64,000 nt of DNA from Ceraceosorus guamensis (Eukaryota > Basidiomycota > Exobasidiomycetes > Ceraceosorales > Ceraceosoraceae), in the NCBI RefSeq assembly GCF_003144195.1, contig NW_020289997.1:558001-622000 (forward strand). The letters are read 5' to 3'. The notes below the pieces were generated by a model. The model was given only the letters and a program-made list of their open reading frames with translations, was not told the origin of the DNA and did no database searches. The position numbers were made by a program, and so were the translations under genes. Below are positions 24,839 through 36,262 of the stretch, one piece after another (position 1 is the first letter of the stretch; every line of letters begins with the position of its first letter).

Positions 24839-26295
24839 CTAGAGCTTCTTTCTATCTCTGTCCAAGGCGTGTCTTCGCGCATCTTCACGTTCCCGTGTCC
24901 TGTGACGTGGATCGCGTTCCTGATGATATTTCGAGCTTGAAGCCTCACTTCGATCGGAGCTTCTCTTGATCAAGCTGTCTCTGACCGCTTCTGCCTTGGC
25001 ACGCGCAGCTGCCGCTGCATCCGCGCCACTGGAGCGAGACTCGTGGCCTCCGCTGCTTGACGCAAAATCTATCGACCTCGCCTTCCCAAGTGCTTGAGCC
25101 GCTTCGCGCTCTTCCTGTTGACGCCTCTGCATCTCGGCTGAGGGGCGATTCAAACGGCTCCTTATAAGCCTCCGAGTGTCCTCGCCAAAAGGTAGCGCGC
25201 ATATCGCTCACCTAGCCGGTCTTTGCCACCTTCTCGGACCATCGCACGCCTCTCCGACTTTGTCGCTGCCCAAGTGTTGGGTGCCATGTCCGGGTAGAGT
25301 GTCCCACTCTCATCAACCTCGACCCATCTGACCAGCTTGTCAAATATATGTGGATTGCGAAGTTGGCGATTCCGGGCGAGCGAGACATTGAAATGAGTGC
25401 CCTGCGCTTTGAGTCCGTGAAAGATTGCGAGCTTTTCCTGCAAGCGATGCCAGTTTGCGTCCATGCTTCAGCTACGTTGTTCAGGTCTGCCCCTCTGCCG
25501 TGTTCGGCTCTCACCTGAGTAGCCACATTCACGTCGCCTCGCGAAGGTAAGCCTAGCCCCCACTCGTGATCCTCCAAACCATCTCGGTCAACAAGCGGAG
25601 GCGGCCCCAAAAGACTGAGAAGAGCTTGCGAATCCGCTACCACTCCGCCAGCCATCCGGAATGGCCCTGCATTACTTGTCTCGCTTGTTTGCTCCGTGGA
25701 GTCCGCGCGTGGCTCCGGCGAAAGCTCTTGCCTGAGAGACGAGGCCCCAACTAGCGATCTTGAAGCATGCGCATTCAACTTCTGCCGTGAGGGTGACGAG
25801 GCTGCAGGCGAGCCCGCGCGTTTGACTCCTAAAGACGTGCCTTTGGTGCCAGCGGTAGGTGCGTGCCCGGCACCATGCGGTGAAAGGAGCTGAGATGTGG
25901 GTCGCTCGAGTGGCGATTGTGCAGCTGGACTTGTGCCCATCGAGGACGTGCTGGCGTCCTTGACTAACGAGGAGACCTACAACAACATCAAGGCTGGTCC
26001 GCGGTTCAGATAGTGAGGGGTCTGGATGCGTGCTACCTGCTGCTCAAAACTTACCGGTGTTCGGACCGCATGAAAAGTAGAAGTATCGAGAGAAATCTCC
26101 GGAGTGGGTCTGGTCCCCTTTGCTGTCCCGGTGTGTTTGGACTTGGCCGTCTTTTGGTGTGGACTGCTGTCGCCACGTCCACTGCCGTCCGAGTCATCCG
26201 AAGAGTAGCCTGCCACGGCTGCGAATGCAAGTGCATTTGCGATTGGTCATTGTAGGCTTTCCCGCGATTCAAGTCTACGCTCACGTACTATTCAT
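24839..26295 (-). CDS. HCNGP-like (SAP30BP family) protein
   Basis: Member of the HCNGP/SAP30-binding-protein family, nuclear proteins linked to transcription repression and splicing. The model has 385 residues: exons 26295-26289, 26218-26055, 25976-25515, 25437-25212 and 25137-24839. The diagnostic domain spans exon 4: FHGLKAQGTHFNVSLARNRQ then NPHIFDKLVRWVEVDESGTLYP. The N-terminus has the family-typical GYSSDDSDG start and the C-terminus is a basic, charged tail (RDPRHRTREREDARR). Exon 1 is a 7-nt ATGAATA piece joined by a GTACGT donor. It gives MNTVAGYSSDDSD and is the least certain part; without it the frame has only a GTG start. The gene is divergent from MnSOD. Confidence 0.85.
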
Positions 26296-26981
26296 CGTCA
26301 AGAGCCTTTTGTCGAGCCAGCCTATCTCCACGCCTTTGGGATGCCCTCGGCTGTGTCCATGCTGCTCGAACCTCAGCTTGCGGTAAAGTCGCTGAAGGAT
26401 GCAACAAGTCAAGAATTTGATGAGTGCAATGGCCTGGAAGTGCAACTCAAGACTCACACTGGCAATCTGAATGTATCCTTGCAGTAGCTCGTGAGGCCCC
26501 TTCTAGCGAGCTGGGGATTTACGACTGCAATCACGTGAATTTCTGATTGTGATCAGCCAGAATGGCCTGTGCAAAGGCGCGTGGCTCTCATGCATGGCGG
26601 AGGGCATCCCGAATCAAGTGAATCCCTTTGCCTCGTGACGTTGGCGCACGCGTCGACTAACCACGTGGTCGATTGGGCTGGACCTCCACCAGCCGTCAGC
26701 ATCGTTCGCGATCCCTTGCGCACGGACACCCTGCGCAAAGTCCGGGCACGTCATTCGTGATTCCTCTGCGCTCTGGCGCTCAGACTCATCTGAAGAGCAG
26801 AGAGGCATGTAAGTCTTAAGTACCCACATGCGTGCGGTGTGAGCATTCACGATCAAATCACGAATTATGAATGAGACCACGTAGATGTACGAACCGAACT
26901 CACGCCTGTCAACCACACCACCACAACCGAAATCGCATTGAACTCAAGCATACACTCTCACACCCGCTGGAAGCACACACC
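26296..26981. promoter_or_regulatory. divergent promoter region HCNGP-like / MnSOD
   Basis: 686 bases separate the two start codons. It contains ATTCGTGATT (26753-26762) and AATCACGAAT (26866-26875) words, closer to the MnSOD side. No TATA box was recognised. Confidence 0.5.
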
Positions 26982-28134
26982 ATGTGTAAGTAAGCTTCGC
27001 TCAATCGAGAGCGCGTTCGTCACTTCACGCGGAGCTGACGATGTGTTGCCTCTTCTACTCTGCCTTTTAGCGGAACACACTCTGCCCCAGCTCCCTTACG
27101 CATACAATGCTCTCGAGCCTGCCATCTCTGCCCAGATTATGGAGATCCACCATTCCAAGCACCACCAGGCATACGTGACCAACCTGAACGCCGCCGAGAA
27201 GGCTTACGCCCAGGCTGCCAGCGCCTCCGACGTTCGCAAGCAGATTGAGATTCAATCTGCTATCAAGTTCAACGGAGGTGGTGAGTGCGGTGGAATACTG
27301 GCTTTCCAGAGAGGCAAATGCGGGCTATGTATGAGTGAATTGCCAAGCTCACGCTCGCTCCACGCTTGGCCGATACCCAGGACACCTTAACCACACCCTG
27401 TTCTGGAAGAACTTGGCCCCCTCCAGCCAGGGCGGAGGTCAACTCAAGGATGGTGCGTCGAAGCTGCCATTAGCTCGTATGACGCCCGTGCTAAACATGA
27501 CGTTTTGTCTGTATAGGTGTTCTCAAGCAGGCTATCGACCGCGACTTTGGTTCGCTCGACAAGCTCAAGGAGCAGTTCAACAAGACCACTGCTGCCGTGC
27601 AGGGCTCCGGCTGGGGATGGCTTGGCTACAGCCCAACCACTCAGAAGCTTGAGGGTGAGTTTGATAGCATGTATTGGACCAAGGAGGAGACAGCGGCATT
27701 CTTACTTTGCCGCGCTCGCCCCTGCGCCGCCTCGCAGTCGTCACCACTAAGGACCAGGACCCTTTGATCACCCACGCACCTCTGCTTGGCGTTGATGTCT
27801 GGGAGCATGCCTACTACCGTGAGTGATGTCATTGCCCGTAGACTCTCCTCGAATTCCGCTGATCCTTTGTGTACTCCCAAATTTCACAGTCCAATACCAG
27901 GTTAGCCTTTCAGCGTCACCCCTCTCTCACCGCTCGCCCGCAGCTAGCTGACCACTCCCTCTCGACTCACACAGAACTTGCGTCCGAAGTACCTTGAGGC
28001 CATCTGGTAAGTCCGGGGCTTCGCGGCACTGTTTGGCCGGTCGCTAACATCTGGATCGGCTGCGCAGGTCTGTCATCAACTTCGACGAGGCCGAGAAGCG
28101 TCTCAGCGAGGCCCAGAAGAAGGCTCAGCTTTGA
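26982..28134 (+). CDS. manganese superoxide dismutase, cytosolic type
   Basis: Fe/Mn-family superoxide dismutase, 204 residues. Exons: 26982-26985, 27071-27280, 27381-27452, 27517-27654, 27738-27818, 27890-27900, 27975-28006 and 28068-28134. Metal ligands are visible: His in [13 protein letters not shown], His in [10 protein letters not shown], and Asp and His in [11 protein letters not shown]. The start [18 protein letters not shown] puts the mature enzyme right after the initiator, with no mitochondrial presequence, so a cytosolic location is likely. Basidiomycetes often have such a cytosolic MnSOD. The first exon is only ATGT and the sixth is 11 nt (giving LQYQ), yet the frame and family sequence are kept throughout. 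Confidence 0.95.
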
Positions 28135-29198
28135 GTTTTGTTTGCCAAACCCAAGTCATTCAAGCCGACTTCGAGTCTATACTGGTGCGATGAAATGAAA
28201 ACGAGTTGAACGTCGTCTGCTGCTGTTGATTGAAGTTCGTGCACCGACGTTCTCGTGCATAAGCCAGCAGCTTGCCTACAAGTCCGAGTGACAGTGCAGC
28301 TAGCGGACAGACAAATTTCAGCTCCTTGCGCTCAAAGTCAGGCATTGACTCCCTCCTCGCACTCCTACTTGACTACACTTCGCAAGTTGCTGAGATCATA
28401 GCTCATCTCGCCGTGACGCATCATTTCAAAGTTTTTGAGTACAGAGATGGTCCGACAGCCAGCGTCGTAATGCTCGCGCTTCCACCTTACACGGCTTGAT
28501 GTCCTGCCTGAGCGAATCCAGGCTCTTTCGGAGCATCACCCAGATCTGCAAGGCGCAAATGGCGGAAACTTGGCTTGCTCACGACTCAAAGATGGACCTG
28601 GTGAGCAAGCTGTCTGGGCAGACTTAGACTCGACATGAAAAGTCAGGCATATACAGCTGTCCAGACACATTTTCACAACTCACGACCCAAAGCAAAGGTT
28701 TGCGAGATGCCTTGGTAGGGCAAGCTACTACACTACCGACGTGCTGGTTCGCACGGATCGATTGACTCGCAACACCGACAGTCACGAGTCTGGAGCGCCG
28801 TCTGGCTTTGACTCAACTGGATTGACGATTGATTGCAGCTGCGCTATGAATGCGGATCTTGACGCCATACACGACACAAGACTCACGACTGGCACGGGCA
28901 CGGTGAGCTCTCGTCATCAGCGCAAAGGCATGTACGTGTACATATATATACACGATCCAGCCTCGGCGCTTCAGCCCACGCGGCGTTGATGCAATCACGA
29001 ATGAGGCGCAGCGAAAAAGGCCGACTGAGCAAGCGAGCGCGCTTTAGCATGATGTGATGCGGCAAACGGCGGGTGGTTCGGCGTACACTCATAATCTGCT
29101 GATTGACGCAGACCTAGCTCTCTCGCACGCATTTCGGAGCCGGGCCGACTTGATAGGAATCGTGAATGGATAGTCATGATCGAGCAACGACTTGGAGC

Positions 29199-29220
29199 TA
29201 TATATATATATATATATATA
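29199..29220. repeat. (TA)11 microsatellite
   Basis: Eleven perfect TA units in gene-free DNA. Confidence 0.95.
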
Positions 29221-29663
29221 TCAAAGCTCGATCCTTTGCGGCGGTCTACAGGCGGAGGGCAATCGCGGCCAAACGCGCGCCGTGACAATGCGCGCGTTCA
29301 GCAGCAGCAGGAAAGAGGTCACGGCGCGCGTCGCGCTCGCTAGTTGCTGCTAACCACATGCTTAGCTGCCTTGCGCAGCAGAGGTGTCGTCTTTCGAAGA
29401 AAGAAAAGCGAGGTGGTGCGCGTGTAGAGACGCGTGAGTTGGACCGTTGCTCATGCTGGCTGGATGTACGCTGTTTGTTGCATGAATGGTGAATCTTGAA
29501 CGCAATCAGAATGTGAATGTGAATGAATGAGATTTACACAACAGGCGACGAATATTAAGGTCCGTCATTATCACTGTTCTTGTTTACCTCGTGATTCAAG
29601 ATTCTGATTGCTCATGCAGTACGGTGCGCCCCGCGACGGCGGATCAGCGGAGTGATTGGAAAA

Positions 29664-29704
<41 letters not shown>
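29664..29704. repeat. 41-nt poly-G tract
   Basis: An uninterrupted run of 41 G on the plus strand, preceded by AAAA, lies in the gene-poor region about 1.2 kb before the hydrolase gene. It could form G-quadruplexes, and its exact length may be a sequencing estimate. Confidence 0.9.
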
Positions 29705-29706
<2 letters not shown>

Positions 29707-30892
29707 TGTATCAAATCGACTGGCGCTTCTAGCCGCTAGCGCGCCATCAGCGGACCTTTTGCATTTATAGGGGAAGCGTTGCCCTCCCCACTCACGCTCA
29801 ACTACACTGGTGACTCGAAACCGTGTGTGTACCTTCATCGGCGTGGATGAATGACTGCCTGTCTGTGTCATGTGTTGCTGAGCGAAGTCTCTTTCATTCG
29901 TGATTGCAGGTATGGCCTCGTTGCCGTGGAGGTGTGTCTGGCTAGGAGGGGAACGAATTTCCTACACGCAGCATTGTTCACGCTCGAGTGCTAACCTAAG
30001 TCTTGTCAGAGAATCGGTCGAGTGACCGCGCGGAGCAATTGCCAAGTCTGCAGCACCGCGCAAGAAACAACGCCAAGATGCTCGGCCTGCGCGCAAACGC
30101 AGCAGCCTGTTCCAACGTGAATGGTGAATCAAGAGTCAAGAGTCTCCTCTATCCCTGCTGTTTGAGCAGTCATTACCCATGCAATCAATGTGGGCGTCAA
30201 TGGAAAGGTGAAGTTTCGCATGGATGCAGCTGAGAGCAGCAACTCGATCCCAAGAATTGCATGAATCTACTACAGCAGGGAAGAGGGAGGTCTTACGGTG
30301 CGCCAAATCGACATCATGCAACTCTCATGCTCGCGCTCGCCGAGCGTGCCGAGCAAGGCGCGAAATCAGCCTTCATGCGGCGTGCTTTGTCTGCTTTAGC
30401 TCGTTTCACCCGGCCGCCCAGCTGTTGACCCGACCCTTTGGACGGAACACTTGGCGACCGTTACCCTGATTAACACCTTCCGATCCCAGACTTTGTCATT
30501 CTGCTCCGTCTTCTCCTGTTGCACATTGTGATTGCTTACGATCTTTTTCGCCGCTTGTTGACACCGTATCTGACCGTTGCATTGAGTTCGTTGGCCCACC
30601 GCACGACTAATCAGCTGCTGCATATCACCTTTGACTTCTGGCGACCCACCTCTCCCTCGGATCGGATTTGAAGTTCGCCACTTCCAAAATCATCCGCATC
30701 ACCCGTGACGGCCGCCCCACTACCTCCTGACGACATTGATTTATTACTGACTGCTGGCCTCGACGACTGGACGTTGAGTCTCTGCTTTCTCCAACACTTC
30801 AGCATACCCAATTTTAGTCGCCGGTCGGCACCCCAAGCACTGAGTCACATTGAGACATTCGTCATTCAGCACGACGACACAGCCTTTCTGCA

Positions 30893-32510
30893 ATGTTCGC
30901 ACGGAGTCTGACGGCACTGCTACTCCTGAGCAGCCTCCTTGTTGCTTTCGCTGGTTCTGCATCCGCGCACGCCAGCGGTGTCAAGGTCGAGCGGCACGCT
31001 GCCCGCAATGCCCGTCTTTCAAAGCGCGGAGAGGGAGGATGGGGTTTGGTGGAGCAGGCGAACGGCACGCGGACATCAAACATTCCTGTCCGGGGAGGTC
31101 AGGTGAGTAGCATCGTCTCGTTCCGCATTCACGATCGTTCTTGCTGCTCCCGCACGCCGCCGACGCTCGGTGCTGCAGAGTGCATGAAGACGGACGCCGA
31201 GGGCAAACACCGCTCTTGGGTGTGACGCAAAAAGACGCCGGCAAGCCTCATTCATTACGGGCGCTGCGTGCATGCTGACGCCGCTTCATTTGCGGTCGCA
31301 GTATGAGCTCTATGCATGGACACGAGACAATGTGACGGAGGATGCATACAAAAACTTGAAGAGGATCGTGTTCACCACGCACGGAATGGGCAGAGATCCA
31401 TGGAACTACCTCTTGCACACACAAATCGCCTTGACTGCTGCGGTGGATGCTGGGTTGCCCGTGCAAGATGGCGAGATGGGACTGTGGGCACCGAGCTACT
31501 GGAACCAGATGGACGATCCGGTCGCCAATCGCACGGACACCAATTGGCTCTTTTGGTATCGCAACGAGTGGGAAGATGGCCACAACAGCATTCTGCCTGA
31601 AGGATCCAGTGTCTCGTCCTTTGAAGTCTTGGACAATGTCCTTGCTTACTTTGGCAACCGTACCATCTTCCCCAACGTCGACTCCATCGTGCTTGCGTCC
31701 CACTCTATGGGGGCCCAGATGATGCAACGATACGCCTTGCTGGGAAATATGCCAGACATTGAGCCAGAGGTCCACTTTGTTGTCGGCAACCCTGGTGCAT
31801 ACCTCTACATCGACGACCAGAGGCCAGTGGGCGCCGGTGGTGCAATGCCTCTGGACAACTGTTCAGACTGGAACGCGTACAAATTTGGGCTCAACAAGGT
31901 CAGCGATGAGCTGACGTACGGTGTGCCCATCCCCAACAAAGACCTGTTGTGGCAGCGCTACCAGCAGCGCAACGTGCATTACATGATCGGGCAGCTGGAC
32001 GACGGTCGCGGTGCCAACATCAGCTGCCCAGCTTACGTCCAAGGAGACGCTCACCGCACACGAGGCGCTCTTTTCCACGCTTACTTGGAGCACCTAGGTG
32101 GCTTCCCCGCATCTCACACCCTCGACTACGTCGATTGCACTCACGACGACCAGTGCGTCTTCTCTTCGCCGCAAGGTCAGCAGAGGCTGTTCTTGCAATC
32201 CAAAAAGGCCGGACAGGACATGCCTAGCTATATTCCCCAAGGCCCTTACAACAACCTGTTCCAGGGACCCGTCCAATTCGCGACGTCGGACGGCGAAGCG
32301 AGCAGAATGCCGGATGGCACTGCTTTTGTGCCAACCTCTTTCCGGGCTACCAACTCTGCATCCCCTGGCGATTCGAAGGGCAGCACCGGTTCGCAAGGCA
32401 ACGCTTCTGGCAAATCAAGCGGTGCTCTCTCCTCCGTGAGCGCGGACCCTTTCTTCTCTACGATGGCTGCTCTCGCGCTGGTCACTCTGGCTAGCCTCAC
32501 CACTCTTTGA
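30893..32510 (+). CDS. secreted GPI-type alpha/beta hydrolase-like protein
   Basis: Secreted protein of 472 residues in exons 30893-31102 and 31302-32510 (199-nt intron). A signal peptide covers about residues 1-25 (hydrophobic LLLLSSLLVAFAGSASA) and a Kex2-like KR site lies at 44-45. A hydrolase-like core follows: VFTTHGMGRDPW, which may contribute to the oxyanion hole, and VLASHSMGAQM with the probable nucleophile serine. The C-terminus is a Ser/Gly/Ala linker and a hydrophobic end (FFSTMAALALVTLASLTTL) typical of a GPI-anchor signal. Several N-glycosylation sites (NGT, NVT, NRT, NIS) fit a cell-wall or surface protein. The substrate is unknown. The acid and histidine of a catalytic triad cannot be fixed by eye. 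Confidence 0.85.
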
Positions 32511-33236
32511 TCTGGCTTCTTTCTCCCCTGTCAGGAACGAACTTTTCACCATGCAAAATCAGAATCAGAATCACTGCAACATACCCCTCCTGTTTGCCAA
32601 TTTTTGCCCACCCCCCTCTTTTGGACAATTTCGCTTCACCTCTTTCACTTTGTGTGCCCATAGATTAATGCTGCATTGCTTCTCTCTTTTCGTGTCCGAA
32701 TGCGTGATGTGCTCTTTGCGATCCTTAGTTGTCGAGCGTCACCCTCGCGCCGTTGAGCCTTGGGTGAACACTTGTGCTTGGCACAGATGGGCAGCATTCA
32801 GTGTGCATCTGCTGTACACAGACATCGGATGCTCGATCGTTGTTCAAACGAAGTCGTAAATGGAATCAACAATCACGTGAATGTGTGTGTGTGCGCGCGC
32901 GGCCATTCAAGATTATAATTTGTTATTCGTGATGCTACACGACGCGTAGATTTCTTGATGAATACATCGCGCGTTGCACGCATGTTGCGCTGCAAGTGGG
33001 TTGAGGTCCAATCTTGAATGCGAGTGCAACACCAAGGCCCTTCTCACTCTCACCACTCTCGACTCGTGATATATGGCTGATGGACATCCCTAATTCACAT
33101 CAGCTGTTCCAAACGCGTCTAGCTCCAATCTGCCCTCAGCTCAATTGGCAGACCAGCTGGAAAGTCATTTCAAAGTGCTCAGCGGGTCAGATCTGTGCTT
33201 GCTACCTTCGCGAGCAGAAGCACCACCACGCGCAAG
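32511..33236. other. intergenic region
   Basis: The hydrolase 3' UTR and NSE1 upstream DNA. A short TG/CG run (about 32880-32902) and degenerate TTCGTGAT words are present. No coding frame is supported. Confidence 0.5.
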
Positions 33237-34592
33237 ATGTTGAAGGTACTTCGCGCCGCCTTTCTCCAGGCTCTAGTTTCTCGTCGAATAGTGAGCGAGT
33301 CGGAGTCCAAAGCCATCTTTCTGCGCGTGTGCGCTGCTTGCGGACTAGAAGCGGACAGGGACGTGACTAGTCAATACGAAGCGTTCATCGATGAAATCAT
33401 GCAGCATCTCGCTCCTTTAGGTTTGGAATTGAGGAGCACGGTGGATCAGACTAGGAGCGAGGGAGGTGGTGTGACGGTCAGAGCCATCACTAACGCGAAG
33501 GACGACGAGCTCTCCAAAGTTGCTACTCCCTTCACGCCGCTAGAACTATCATACATCAAGCGCGTAGTGAGTTCGAAGTAGACCTCTCGAAGTCGTACTT
33601 CGCCTGCGCACCTTAAGCCTTTGACGAGCGTCACCTTCACGTACAGGTCAGTGGCATCGTGACTGCGCCAGACGAATGTTTCTGCGTCAGCACCATCGAA
33701 GCTCTCCTCGTTGCGAGGAGGACCACACCGCCGTTGTCCAAACGCACAGCTGAAGCGTTGCTCGATCGGGTGGTGGCGAGGGGCTGGTTCTTGCAAAGCG
33801 GGTGAGTAGCAGACGTCAGACGGGCATTTTGTTGTTTGCGACCTTTGGGACTGCTGTTAGGGCTGCATACATGCGGAGCTCGTCAAAGTAAACGTGCGAA
33901 TGATTGGCCTCCCCTTATCTCGGCTCAGGACTGGATACTATTCACTTGGCACCCGGGCTATTCTGGAGCTGCAGACGTATCTCAAAGCAGAATTTCCGGA
34001 TCACATGCTTCTGTGCAAATCATGCGACGAAATCGTCACCGTTGTGAGTCGCCTTCCTTGAAGACGAGGTGGGCCAAGTCTCAAAAATGCATCGCTTCTG
34101 TTTGATCATAGGGACTGTCATGCTCAGTTCCAGGCTGCGACGCTAGGCTACATCGCCATTGCGAGCTACGATCATTTGGTCCGGCAAGGGCTGGCGCAAA
34201 TGCCGCCAATTCAACGCGACAGTGTCCGTCTTGCAACAAGAGCTGGGAGCCGCTTCCAGTGGGAGAGGCGAGCATTGGCAGGTGAGTCTTGCAGGCACGG
34301 CAGACGCAAGTGAAGCCAAGCTGAGCAAACACTACCATACGATTTGCCTCCTCACGACAGCGGCCGCAAACCCGGTGGTCAGCGATGGGGAGCTTCAGAC
34401 GATGAGCAGGAAGAGGAAGAGGAACAAGACGAGATAGGTGATGAGGACGACGGAAGGCCTGTGAGCAAAAGGGGAAGGAGCGCAGGAGCGAACAAACGTG
34501 CGCGCACGGGAACCGCACCGGTACGAAGCAGCAAACGGTCGCGCGGTTCTCGCGGAGTCGCGGTGGTAAAGGGCGAAGAGGACGCCAGCGAC

Positions 34593-34624
<32 letters not shown>

Positions 34625-34760
34625 GGAGGAGGAGGAGGAGGGGGAGGAGGAGGAGGAAGAAGCAGAGCAAAGCGACGAGGACGAAGAAGCAGACGAAGAA
34701 GCAGACGAAGAAGAAGCCGAAGATGCGCGAGAGGTCGCAAATGAGCTCGAGGAAGCTTAG
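33237..34760 (+). CDS. NSE1: SMC5-SMC6 complex subunit Nse1
   Basis: RING-type subunit of the SMC5/6 DNA-repair complex; 389 residues in exons 33237-33566, 33647-33801, 33929-34043, 34112-34281 and 34361-34760. Family marks: FLQALVSRRIVSESESKAIF at the N-terminus, IMQHLAPLGLELRS, ATPFTPLELSYIKRVV, the winged-helix region ending TGYYSLGTRAILELQTYL, and a C-terminal variant RING (CKSC, CSVPGC, LHRHC, CPSC). After the RING come a basic nuclear stretch (SKRGRSAGANKRART) and about 60 residues made almost only of E, D and A. That acidic tail is not part of the usual family architecture. ATG 33237 was chosen because the longer frame starts with GTG. The gene converges with the myristoylated-type gene, 122 bp between stops. 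Confidence 0.93.
34597..34662. repeat. GAG/GAA repeat coding an acidic tail
   Basis: Purine-only trinucleotide tract within the last exon of NSE1, coding for a run of glutamates. On the other strand it yields spurious proline or phenylalanine/leucine frames, which should be ignored. Confidence 0.85.
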
Positions 34761-34882
34761 GCGGCTGTTGAAGCCGTACCATCTTTGTCTGCTATACCGC
34801 GCGAGCGTCGCACATTCAGCGCAAATTGTTACCAAGCTTCGGTTCTTACTTGTAATTGTAGCATCAAGTCTCGCGACAACTG

Positions 34883-36262
34883 TCATTCCATTGGCATGAA
34901 CCGGCTCGCAATCTTGTCTCTGCACCATTTCACGTCTTTGGCCGCTCTGCGGTCGGTATGACGGGTAAGCTTCTGAGTGATTGAATCGCAATTGGCTGCA
35001 GATCCGAACTCACCCAAAGCACCAATGGAAAGAGCAGGTTCCGTCCAAACTGCATCAGCCAACGGTGTTTCGTCATCTCCCTCATGAACCTTCTTGGTGG
35101 GTCTGGGCACCACGCTAGGACTGGTGACCCATCTAGCCAGATTCTCCAACACTTGCACATCTATATTGTACCCGTGAGCAAGAGCTCGCACATCCTCTGC
35201 TGAACGACAGCTCTTGCGCGCATCCAAAAGCGTCGAGATGGAATTGGCAGACATGTGGTTCGAGCTGTTTTGAGCTCCCGCAACGCCGCTGTTGGAGGTG
35301 GAATCTGTTGCGCTTTGCGCTTCCTGTTGCTCCCGCTTCTGTCGAGCTTGCAAGATGCCAAGCATTTGATCATTCTGGAAAAGAACAAAAAAGTTCGAGG
35401 CAAAAAGGGTAGGGATAGAACAGGGAGGAAAAATAAAGTCAGTTTGCGCTGCACGCGGATCGAAACCGGGACGTCCAGCAAAACACAGCTTGTGGGGGCC
35501 TCAGTCAGTTTTCAGTGCAATTTGTACCTCCCGCGGTCGACACACAGAGCAAGTGCTGGCTCAAGGGCCACTTAATCTAGTGAGGTGGCCGGTCCCACTA
35601 GACCAAATGTCCCGAACCCACTTTAAAGCTTTCGGGCACTCGTACATAAGTGCACAAAACGCGCCACTTAGTATGGTGGACGATTCCGACACACCCACAA
35701 CGCTGGCGCTTGCCGTCGACTCTCGCTCTGGTCTAGTCTGGTCTGGTCTGGTGTGGCCTGGCCTGGTTCGGCCTGGCATGCAAACCCTTGACGCCATGTG
35801 CACGTAATGTCCCAGTCATGAGTTGCCTGGCAGCGCTGTACTCACGGGTCTGTAGGTCAACCTGTTCCTCTTGACCTTTGCAGGTCCCAAGCTTGCCAAA
35901 TTAGCGATCAAGTGAGGATCCCTAGCATCTTCCCTGATCGCGTCCGTCTTGCTCTCGCTGAACTTCTGATTCAGACCAGCTGCGCCATCTCGAGGGCCTG
36001 CTGTGGGTCTGGCAGCTTTGGACGGATCGGATGTGAGTGAAGGCGAAGCTCGGCTGATGTTAAAGGCCGAAGCTGAAGCTGATGATGCGTCTGCGTCGCT
36101 GGAAGGGTGCGAAGAGCGAGACGCGCTCGGTTTGGCATTGGCGCTGGGGCTGGGGCTGGCATTTGGAGGTAAGCCTGCCCTGGAAGACCCTCCTGAAGAG
36201 CGCACGGCTGATTGAGCTGTATCTGCCAGCTTGCGCGCGGGCTTTGAAGATGAGGAGCCCAT
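34883..36262 (-). CDS. conserved-looking protein with N-myristoylation start
   Basis: I do not recognise the family. Two exons, 36262-35846 and 35374-34883, give 303 residues. The N-terminus MGSSSSKPARK is a good N-myristoylation signal (Gly2, Ser6, basic residues), suggesting membrane attachment. A Ser/Ala/Pro-rich linker follows, then an ordered part: DPHLIANLASLGPAKV, TYRPNDQMLGILQARQKREQ, and ISTLLDARKSCRSAEDVRAL with GYNIDVQVLENLARWVTSP. The splice joining TYRP to NDQML keeps frame. The C-terminal end is uncertain, because a GTGAGT after SIGALG may be a further donor. The 471-nt intron (35845-35375) contains a TCTGG-type repeat at 35732-35778. Confidence 0.7.
35732..35778. repeat. degenerate TCTGG/CCTGG tandem repeat
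   Basis: Five-base units (TCTGG, then CCTGG variants) are repeated about eight times inside the intron of the 34883-36262 gene. Confidence 0.75.

Larger units (their letters stand above)
28135..30892. other. gene-poor 2.8-kb region
   Basis: No frame with protein character was found on either strand. It contains a (TA)11 tract, a 41-nt G run, and several ATTCACGATT-family words (28993-29002, 29158-29167, 29896-29905). The right end, which becomes pyrimidine-rich after about 30400, is the upstream region of the secreted hydrolase gene at 30893. Confidence 0.55.

Noticed and set aside
24181-24969. 262-codon plus-strand frame between Hsp90 and the HCNGP-like gene
   Set aside because: Cys/Arg/His-rich random composition, overlaps the end of the HCNGP-like gene on the other strand, no motif.
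33195-34043. NSE1 first read as an Nse3/MAGE protein
   Set aside because: The C-terminal RING cysteines and the PLGLELRS and GTRAILELQTYL segments fit Nse1.
34081-34991. Pro/Leu/Arg- and Phe/Leu-rich minus-strand frames opposite NSE1
   Set aside because: They are by-products of the GAG/GAA tract that codes for the Nse1 acidic tail.
35455-35490. tRNA-like B-box (GGTTTCGATCC on the minus strand)
   Set aside because: No acceptor stem, anticodon arm or A box could be paired around it; it lies inside an intron.
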